DNA of 27,956 nt, from contig JAKOSR010000071.1 in NCBI GenBank assembly GCA_029777225.1, positions 1-27,956 of the forward strand. The letters run 5' to 3'. Of this stretch, positions 22,243 through 27,956 are shown piece by piece. A program made the translations under genes and the position numbers. Each line of letters starts with the position of its first letter. The first letter of the stretch is position 1. Source of the DNA: Chloroflexota bacterium. GTDB lineage: Bacteria; Chloroflexota; Anaerolineae; Anaerolineales; Anaerolineaceae. Under the pieces are notes generated by a model. That model had not been told where the DNA came from. It was given only the letters and a program-made list of their open reading frames with translations, and made no database searches.

Positions 22243-23280
22243 TCACTCCCCGCGATAAAGCGCTTCGGAGAGCATGTTCTGGATGGAATAGAAATCGGGC
22301 ATCAATACCATGGCGCCTTCAGCCGTAATCCAGTTATAAACCATTTCCGGAGTCACCGCGTATCGGTGGACGTTTTCCATGTTCATGATGGCTGGTGCCA
22401 TCGGGAGCAGGGGCAACACGTCCATAAGCTGCACGTTGGTGTCCACGTACTCGCGATAAGCGCCATAAAGCTCCGGCACTTTTGTAATCATGTTCAGGTT
22501 CATGGCCTTTTTAAAGATAGCCTGAACCACTTCCTGGGCACGGCGGTTGCGGTCAAAGTCACTGGTGGTCAGCCTGGACCTGGAATACCACAACGCGGTG
22601 CCACCGTCCATGTGCAGGGGCCCTGGTTCAATGACGCACCAGCCACTCGGGTCGGATTGGCAGGAATCCTGGAGTTCTTCAGAGACTTCCACGTCAATAC
22701 CATCCAGGCTGTTAACCACGTCCTTGAACCCGTTATAGTTCACCATCATGTAATAATCCGGGTGTATGCCGAAGTTCACTTCAAAGGTATCCTGCAACAG
22801 CTCAAACCCTCCCAGCGCCCAGGCTGTGTTGATGCGATTAGACCAGTAACCCGGGATGGTCACATACAGGTCCCGCGGGAACGAGATAAGGCTGACCGCG
22901 TTATGCTTTGGGTTGATGGAGAGCAGCATGATGACATCAGTGCGGAAGTTGTTGGCGCCAAAATCGTCACAACCCAAGAGCAGGATGTTCATCTGGTTTT
23001 TGGGGAGTTCGGCCACGGGGATGGTGGGTACAGGCGTGGGCGTCTGCAGCGGCTGAGGGATCAGTTCAATGGTTCCATCTTCAAGGATGTTGGCGAAGGA
23101 ATTGGGCTGGAAGGGCGTGGGGGTGATTTGGTAACCTTTCAGGCTGATTTGGAAAGGCGATGTGGAGGAATGCGCCATGACATTCACCATGATGCCGGCA
23201 AATATGACGCCCACGAAAACAAGCGTGAGCACGATAAATATCATCAGCGTAACACTCTGGTATTTCTTTAACCGCATCAT
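22243..23280 (-). CDS. LytR-CpsA-Psr (LCP) family protein, copy 2
   Basis: This 345-residue paralogue of copy 1 has one N-terminal transmembrane helix (about 11-34), then a Thr/Pro-rich stretch (PQPLQTPTPVPTIP, about 77-90) and the LCP domain. It has FRTDVIMLLSI, SFPRDLYVTIPGYWSNRINTA and ALWYSRSRLTTSDFDRNRRAQEV, so the catalytic Arg residues are intact. The same two-Cys insertion (CQSDPSGWC) is present. It is probably a cell-wall glycopolymer ligase. The ATG at 23280 follows GAGG; the leader of about 38 nt contains a hairpin. The -10 overlaps the stop of the kinase-like gene. Confidence 0.92.
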   Translation of the reverse strand: MMRLKKYQSVTLMIFIVLTLVFVGVIFAGIMVNVMAHSSTSPFQISLKGYQITPTPFQPNSFANILEDGTIELIPQPLQTPTPVPTIPVAELPKNQMNILLLGCDDFGANNFRTDVIMLLSINPKHNAVSLISFPRDLYVTIPGYWSNRINTAWALGGFELLQDTFEVNFGIHPDYYMMVNYNGFKDVVNSLDGIDVEVSEELQDSCQSDPSGWCVIEPGPLHMDGGTALWYSRSRLTTSDFDRNRRAQEVVQAIFKKAMNLNMITKVPELYGAYREYVDTNVQLMDVLPLLPMAPAIMNMENVHRYAVTPEMVYNWITAEGAMVLMPDFYSIQNMLSEALYRGE

Positions 23281-23291
23281 GACCTCATCCA

Positions 23292-23330
23292 GGCTTCTTT
23301 ACGAAGCCAATTCCAATTGCGTACATTATA
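23292..23330 (-). promoter_or_regulatory. Promoter and leader hairpin of LCP copy 2
   Basis: On the minus strand TATAAT (23325-23330) overlaps the TAA of the upstream gene (23326-23328). The leader then forms GGCTTC/GAAGCC (23303-23308 with 23292-23297), a 6-bp hairpin with a 5-nt loop, just before the ribosome-binding GAGG. No T-tract follows, so it is not a terminator. Confidence 0.5.
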
Positions 23331-25521
23331 GACCTTCCAGTGGGGTGGCGTCCTGATTATTCTTCATCGGGATGGACACCCTGTAAGTGGTGGGTTGTCC
23401 AAGCTGGCTGTGAATCCACCAGTGCCCACCGCAGGCTTGCACCAGGGCTGCTGCCTTGCGCAGGGAACGTGCGTCTCCGATGCCAGTTGGTACCGGGTAT
23501 CCGGGTCGGTTCATCCACTTCAGAAAGCGGGTTTGTTCATCTTGTGAGAGGCCACCGCATCGATCTGTGACATGAATTTCGATGGTGCTCTCGCCTTCCG
23601 GTGTTTCCCCTGGGTATATGCCCATTTCCACAAGAGCGCCACGCGGGGATGCCTGGCAGGCGTTTGTGAGCAACAAATCGAGAATCTCCCTGGCACGGAT
23701 GCGTGTCCATGGCTCCATTTCCCCTGAGTACTCGGAAAGGTCCCTCAGCACCAGTCCACGCTTTTCACAAGCATCGCGTGTATGCCCAAGCTCCTCCAGC
23801 AGCTGGCTGGCCAAAAGCCTACCGCTTGACAAGGAAGTGTCTTCTTGTGGCGCTGTGTCCTCGATGGGAGCCCATTTCTCCTGTACCTCACCGGGGGTGG
23901 GTTCAATGTTGGCAAAGGGTATCCCGACCTCATCAGATGTCGGGGTTCGTTCGATAAGTTGCTGTGCCTGCGCGAGAGCGGTTTTCAGTTGTCGCATTTG
24001 CCGCGCGTTCTTTTCCAGAGCCTCTTCCAGGCCGGCTTTTTCGGATTGGGCTTCTTGCGCGTCTGCCAGAGCTTGATCCTTTTGCTGCAAGGTGGCGGTT
24101 AGTTGGTCCAGTTGTTCTTCCAGCCACTCCTGGCGTTGCGTCCACAGCTGGACTTCCTGGGTCTGGGTGTCTTGTGACTCTCGTTGGTCGGTTTTTAGCT
24201 TCTCAAGCAGGATGCGCGTAGCCGCAAGTTCGTCGGATGTGATGGCCTTATCCCTGGCAATTGGGCCGGGTGATGCCAATACTGTGCTGGCGTCTTCAGG
24301 AGCGCTTACCTTGCGTGAGGATTGCCTAATAATCAAATCCAATCGAGGGCCAACCACGCGCATTCGCTCGATGTCTCTTTGCGTCCACAACCGGTTTGTG
24401 TAGGGGGAAAGACACAGCAGGGCAAACTGCGCTGTCTCGCTGGCGGGGCTGAAAGGAAATAGAAAGAGATTGCCAGGTTGGTTGTATCCTGTCTGGAGCA
24501 TCAGGCTGAGGGTCTCCGGGTTGGTGTGGTTTTCGTCGTTTATGATGAGCGGGGTTCGCGATTCCAGGTGTGTTAAAACAAGTGGATTCTGTCGCGCGTT
24601 GAGATTAATGGCTGGCAGATATTCTTCGCGAATGAGGTCGTAGGTGTGTAAAAGCGAGGCGTCCGGGCTGGGCGAATCCTTACCCACGATGGCACACAGG
24701 TCTGCCATCAGATAGAGACTTAACGCGCGGGTTAGGGCCTCAAGAATGCCGGGTCGCGCGTCCTGCAGGGAAACATCCAAAAGTGATGCCGCCACCTGTG
24801 CTGAACAAGCGACGCGCTCACTGGATGCGCTCGCAGCGACGGGCAGGGCCGTTTTGACTTCGTTTTCGTGTTGGTGCCAGGCGAGGGCGAGAAAAAGCGG
24901 GTAATACAAAAGCTGGCTGATCATCACAGCGCCGGGCAGGCTGCCCGTGTTGGGCAGGGCCAGGTGAAGCATGTAACCGCAGGCGGCAATCCCAAGAATC
25001 AGGATGGCTTCCAGCGGGTTTGCGTCTTCACCCCTTAGGTATGCCCAACCGGCCAGGAGGAGGATGAAGATGCTGGCCGCTGCCCAGGCAACATCCATCC
25101 ACGAGGCATTAAAGCTCTCTGCCGAAGCGGAAGGCAGCCATAAAAGCGGCGCGAGGCTGACAGCCAGGATGACCAAGATGCTTAGTGACAGCGGGAATAA
25201 GATGCCTGAATTGCGGTTTCCCTGGGAGCTCAACGCCCAGGCAAACCAGAGTAGGGCTAAAAAGTTGAGACCGCGATGGAGCAGAGGAAAAAGCGGGCGG
25301 ATGATTTCATAACCCTGGTAAGAAAGCAGGCTCAGGGCCAGCAGGATGGCCTGCAGGCCAAAGATGACCCCAAACGCGGTGAGGAGCTTGCGCCATGGTG
25401 TGGGGCGCGCCCTGAGAATGCCAAAGACAGCCAATCCGCTGGATATGAGCAGTATCGCGTAGTAAATCAGCGCGTATGGAAAGACAGTCAAAACCGGCAT
25501 TATATCCAGGACTGTGATCAT
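23326..25521 (-). CDS. 7TM / GAF-like / coiled-coil / HATPase_c sensor-like protein
   Basis: This 731-residue protein has seven transmembrane helices (about 14-34, 45-67, 80-97, 107-129, 143-161, 170-188 and 198-215). A GAF-like domain follows (about 240-415), then a long Glu/Gln-rich coiled coil (about 440-560: QEWLEEQLDQLTATLQQKDQ) and a C-terminal GHKL ATPase domain (about 600-715). The N box is LLLTNACQAS (N620), the G1 box DRCGGL (D653) and the G2-like GIGDARSL. No phospho-accepting H box is recognisable between coiled coil and ATPase, and no response regulator is adjacent. It could be a histidine kinase with a divergent DHp domain or an ATP-binding sensor acting otherwise. I start at the ATG at 25521, with AGGAAAAGGG upstream; the frame extends into gltX but that part is not conserved-looking. 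Confidence 0.75.
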   Translation of the reverse strand: MITVLDIMPVLTVFPYALIYYAILLISSGLAVFGILRARPTPWRKLLTAFGVIFGLQAILLALSLLSYQGYEIIRPLFPLLHRGLNFLALLWFAWALSSQGNRNSGILFPLSLSILVILAVSLAPLLWLPSASAESFNASWMDVAWAAASIFILLLAGWAYLRGEDANPLEAILILGIAACGYMLHLALPNTGSLPGAVMISQLLYYPLFLALAWHQHENEVKTALPVAASASSERVACSAQVAASLLDVSLQDARPGILEALTRALSLYLMADLCAIVGKDSPSPDASLLHTYDLIREEYLPAINLNARQNPLVLTHLESRTPLIINDENHTNPETLSLMLQTGYNQPGNLFLFPFSPASETAQFALLCLSPYTNRLWTQRDIERMRVVGPRLDLIIRQSSRKVSAPEDASTVLASPGPIARDKAITSDELAATRILLEKLKTDQRESQDTQTQEVQLWTQRQEWLEEQLDQLTATLQQKDQALADAQEAQSEKAGLEEALEKNARQMRQLKTALAQAQQLIERTPTSDEVGIPFANIEPTPGEVQEKWAPIEDTAPQEDTSLSSGRLLASQLLEELGHTRDACEKRGLVLRDLSEYSGEMEPWTRIRAREILDLLLTNACQASPRGALVEMGIYPGETPEGESTIEIHVTDRCGGLSQDEQTRFLKWMNRPGYPVPTGIGDARSLRKAAALVQACGGHWWIHSQLGQPTTYRVSIPMKNNQDATPLEGL

Positions 25522-25603
25522 AACCCTTTTCCTGACCAAAAATTCATTGGTTAGGAAGGTGCAAGAAGTGTACCTCGCGCCTGAATATGGGAGGGTCTGA
25601 GGA

Positions 25604-27040
25604 CTATTCGGCCGCCTGGAGTTTGACCAGCCCCGTGTGAAGACGCAGGAGTGTCTTCTGTCTGCCCAGCAAGTCAGCAAGTTCCGTGGCGCCGCCGGGG
25701 GTGGAGGGCAGGCCTGAAAGCGCGGTGCGGATGGGCCACATCACGGTACCCAGCTTGAGACCTTGTTCCTGCGCGTAAGCCTTTAAGGTTTCAAATAATG
25801 TCTCATTTGACCATTCTGCCAGGCTTTCCAGCAAAGGCAGGGTCTCTTTGAGCACCTTCCTACTGGAATCAAGCGTGGACCTGGACTTTTGGTTTTCGAA
25901 TAAGGCCACATCATAAGCGGGTAGTTCCGCCATGAAAGACACCATGACTGGAATATCTGTAAGCTTTTCAAGGCGCGGGTGAATCAACTGGCTGATGCGG
26001 GTCAGGTCGATGTGACGGACACTTTCAGGGTAATACTTGAGCGCGAGGGCATGAAAAGCTTCCTCGGAAAGCAGGCGGATATGTTCACCATTTAGCCACA
26101 GTAATTTGTCGAATGAAAACGCCGCGCTCGATTTGTTAATCCGGTCCATATCGAACACCTGGGCCAGGTCTTCGAGCATGAAAATTTCCCGGTCGTCTCC
26201 GGGGTTCCAGCCCAGGAGCGCGACGTAATTAACAATCGCGCTGGGGAGGTATCCCATCCCCACCAAGTCCTCAAAGGAAGGGTCACCCTTGCGTTTGCTC
26301 AGTTTACTGCCGTCTTCCTTGATGATGTGCGGCAGGTGGATATATTCGGGCTGTTGCCATCCGAAAGCCTGGTAGAGCAGGTTGTACTTGGGGGTGGAAG
26401 ACAAGTATTCCTGTCCGCGGATGACGTGCGAAATTTCCATGAGATGGTCATCAACCACGTTCGCGAAGTTATACGTCGGGTAGCCGTCCGATTTCAGCAG
26501 GACCTGGTCGTCCAGTTGGCTGTTTTCAATGGTGATGGTGCCGTAGACGTGGTCAAAGTAACTGCTGCTGCCAGAATCGGGAATTCGTTGACGCACGACA
26601 GGCAATATCCTTTCTGCCAGTTTTTCTTCAACTTCCTTACCGGAGAGGTTCCGGCAGGGATCGCGATAGCCTTGCACCCGTTCACCGGTTTGTTCCTGGG
26701 CAGGCTTGTCACTTTTTCCGCAGAAACACAGGTAAGCGTCACCACTGGCAAGCAGTTTTTCAGCGTAGGTCTTGTAAATCGGAAGCCGTTGGCTCTGGAT
26801 ATACGGTCCGTGGCCACCATCCTTGTCTGGGCCCTCATCGTAGACAATCCCCGCCAACGCGAGGCCGTGATAAATAGCCTGCACGGAGGAGGGGACGTTG
26901 CGGTTCTGGTCGGTATCTTCGATGCGGAGAATGAAAATACCGCCGGCCTTTTTGGCAATCAGGTAAGCGTATAAGGCGGTACGCAGGTTGCCGATGTGCA
27001 TGTAGCCGGTCGGGCTGGGAGCAAAGCGTGTTCTAAACAT
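25604..27040 (-). CDS. gltX: Glutamate--tRNA ligase
   Basis: This 478-residue class I synthetase has FAPSPTGYMHIGNLR (HIGN at 15-18) and KLSKR at 246-250. Three cysteines of the usual zinc site (C105, C107, C129) are present; the fourth ligand position appears replaced. The C-terminal anticodon-binding part is complete, including MWPIRTALSGLPSTPGGATEL. Only one such gene lies in this window, so whether the enzyme is discriminating or also charges tRNA-Gln cannot be told here. The start is the ATG at 27040 with GGAAG upstream, and a -10 lies at 27075-27080. Confidence 0.97.
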   Translation of the reverse strand: MFRTRFAPSPTGYMHIGNLRTALYAYLIAKKAGGIFILRIEDTDQNRNVPSSVQAIYHGLALAGIVYDEGPDKDGGHGPYIQSQRLPIYKTYAEKLLASGDAYLCFCGKSDKPAQEQTGERVQGYRDPCRNLSGKEVEEKLAERILPVVRQRIPDSGSSSYFDHVYGTITIENSQLDDQVLLKSDGYPTYNFANVVDDHLMEISHVIRGQEYLSSTPKYNLLYQAFGWQQPEYIHLPHIIKEDGSKLSKRKGDPSFEDLVGMGYLPSAIVNYVALLGWNPGDDREIFMLEDLAQVFDMDRINKSSAAFSFDKLLWLNGEHIRLLSEEAFHALALKYYPESVRHIDLTRISQLIHPRLEKLTDIPVMVSFMAELPAYDVALFENQKSRSTLDSSRKVLKETLPLLESLAEWSNETLFETLKAYAQEQGLKLGTVMWPIRTALSGLPSTPGGATELADLLGRQKTLLRLHTGLVKLQAAE

Positions 27041-27074
27041 GGTGACTTCCGTTTTTCGTTAAAATGTGTGGTTT

Positions 27075-27083
27075 ATTCTACCA
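27075..27083 (-). promoter_or_regulatory. Extended -10 of gltX
   Basis: On the minus strand TGGTAGAAT is an extended -10 (TAGAAT at 27075-27080). The 13-mer TTGGTAGAATAAA (27072-27084) is identical to the one in front of serS. The leader would be about 28 nt and holds a Shine-Dalgarno site. Confidence 0.5.
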
Positions 27084-27135
27084 AAATGTTCCAGCGGCAG
27101 CTTCATTCATCACAAGCCTGATGGAAACTCGTCAG

Positions 27136-27175
27136 GCAAAAAAGATACCTCCCGTTTGTTTTCACGGGAGGTATC
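27136..27175 (-). terminator. Strong intrinsic terminator after trkA
   Basis: GATACCTCCCGT (27144-27155) and ACGGGAGGTATC (27164-27175) form a perfect 12-bp stem with an 8-nt loop. On the minus strand TTTTTTG follows. This ends the TrkA unit, so gltX is transcribed separately. Confidence 0.9.
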
Positions 27176-27192
27176 CAAATGTAATTTTGGGT

Positions 27193-27858
27193 TTAGGCCC
27201 TGTCGAAGAGCTTGGCGAGGTCTTTTTTCTCGCTCTGGTGCACGATGGAGAGCACTTCATCCGCCGTTTCGAAAACCAAATCACCATGCGGGATGATTAG
27301 CTCGCCATGACGCAATACCGCCACAATCGTGGACTGTCTGGGCAGGGAGATTTCTGAAATCTTTTTGCCATTCGCTTTGGCGTCCGGCGCGATTTTCTCT
27401 TCCACGAAATCAAATTTGCCCTTGCGCAGTTTGTGCAGGGTAATCATATCGCCCAGCGACATTTCCTCCGCGATGAGCGCTGCCATCAGGTCAGCCTGGT
27501 TCAAGGCCACATCCACGCCCATGCTCTCATTGAACATCCAGGCGTTCTTGGGATGGTTAATCCTGGCAATGGTGCGAGGAACCATGAATTCGAACCTGGC
27601 CAGGCTGGTGGCCGTCAGGTTGACCTCGTCGATGCCCGTCACCACCGCCACGACGTCGCATTTGCGGATACCAGCCGTCTCAAGCACATCAGGATCCGTG
27701 CCGTTGCCAATAACGAGCGCGCTCTTGGGAATGTCCAGGAGAATCCTTGGGGTCTCTTCCTCGCGCAGCTCGATGAGCTTGACATCGTGTTTTTCACTTA
27801 ACAGGTAATTTGCCAGGTATGTTCCAACTTTTCCGCCGCCAATAATCATTACTCTCAT
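27193..27858 (-). CDS. TrkA/KtrA-type potassium channel regulator (RCK protein)
   Basis: This 221-residue protein has a Rossmann RCK_N domain (1-130) with the nucleotide motif GGGKVGTYLANYL at 6-18 and the acidic residue E31 at the end of strand 2. An RCK_C domain follows (about 138-221: VEEKIAPDAKANGKKISEI, VFETADEVLSIVHQ). Such proteins gate potassium transporters on binding NAD(H), ATP or, through RCK_C, c-di-AMP in several Gram-positive bacteria. It starts at the ATG at 27858 with AAAGGAATAGGG upstream, 19 nt after the stop of another RCK_C-like gene. The membrane subunit is not in this window. Confidence 0.9.
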   Translation of the reverse strand: MRVMIIGGGKVGTYLANYLLSEKHDVKLIELREEETPRILLDIPKSALVIGNGTDPDVLETAGIRKCDVVAVVTGIDEVNLTATSLARFEFMVPRTIARINHPKNAWMFNESMGVDVALNQADLMAALIAEEMSLGDMITLHKLRKGKFDFVEEKIAPDAKANGKKISEISLPRQSTIVAVLRHGELIIPHGDLVFETADEVLSIVHQSEKKDLAKLFDRA

Positions 27859-27877
27859 GAAATCCCTATTCCTTTCG

Positions 27878-27956
27878 TTACGAACCGGTGATTTTGCTAA
27901 GCTTATCTTTCCCTGAGCTTGTGATCATGATATGCAGCAGATCGCCCTGGTGGAAA
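27878..27956 (-). CDS. RCK_C-like C-terminus of a second TrkA protein (partial)
   Basis: The frame is open from the window edge to a TAA at 27878-27880, giving the last 26 residues. FHQGDLLHIMITSSGKDKL resembles the end of an RCK_C domain (GDxLH followed by a short strand and helix). Together with the next gene it suggests a tandem TrkA pair, a common arrangement. Too short to be certain. Confidence 0.6.
   Translation of the reverse strand, partial: FHQGDLLHIMITSSGKDKLSKITGS

Noticed and set aside
22213..23271. A 352-codon open frame on the plus strand opposite LCP copy 2
   Set aside because: His/Val-rich nonsense composition and full overlap with a conserved gene indicate an antisense shadow.
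1..27956. tRNA, rRNA, CRISPR array or insertion sequence
   Set aside because: No cloverleaf-like segment, regular direct repeats with spacers, or transposase with terminal repeats was found by reading; a dedicated scan was not possible.

Overview
The window looks like a chromosomal core-gene segment from a member of the Chloroflexota, most likely class Anaerolineae. This is inferred from style, not from a search. Exported proteins carry Thr/Pro-rich linkers (the gene at 1144-1887 and the LysM protein at 7033-7593). There are paired LCP proteins, an uncommon double-domain GNAT pair, the order PIN-TRAM / cysS / rlmB, and a cdaA-ybbR pair. The GC content is moderate. No rRNA, tRNA, insertion sequence, prophage or CRISPR array was seen.

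Layout, left to right. Positions 1-149 hold the C-terminus of a VIT1/CCC1-like membrane protein (+). Positions 218-1887 hold a parvulin-type lipoprotein and a secreted hypothetical protein (+). On the minus strand, 4505->1884 is a metallophosphoesterase, a SpoU rRNA methyltransferase and a DUF711 protein. Next, 6936->4547 (-) is a GNAT pair preceded by a leader with a strong promoter, a 31-codon ORF and an intrinsic terminator. A LysM surface protein (-) follows, then serS and a DUF456 membrane protein (+, 7746-9541).

The centre is a long minus-strand run: coaE with an extra C-terminal domain, cdaA, ybbR, der, lepB, a YgiT-type zinc-finger protein, PIN-TRAM, cysS and rlmB (18712->9576). tilS is divergent from coaE (+, 18777-20213). 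The right end (-) has a TrkA pair, gltX, a large 7TM/ATPase sensor-like protein, an LCP protein, a degenerate tyrosine recombinase and a second LCP protein (27956->20219).

Functionally the window combines translation (serS, cysS, gltX, tilS, rlmB, a SpoU enzyme, der), envelope building and export (lepB, two LCP proteins, LysM, PpiC lipoprotein) and c-di-AMP signalling (cdaA and its partner ybbR). The TrkA/RCK proteins at the right end are plausible c-di-AMP targets.

Two signals stand out. First, about seven genes have a TATAAT-like -10 element only 6-8 nt before the ATG and no Shine-Dalgarno sequence, which predicts leaderless mRNAs. Second, the leader of the GNAT pair (6667-6936) has the architecture of a leader-peptide attenuator and may be an undescribed inducible system. 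Other notable points are the CoaE fusion, a recombinase missing several catalytic residues, a sensor-like ATPase without a recognisable phospho-accepting histidine box, and a 13-nt promoter motif shared by serS and gltX.
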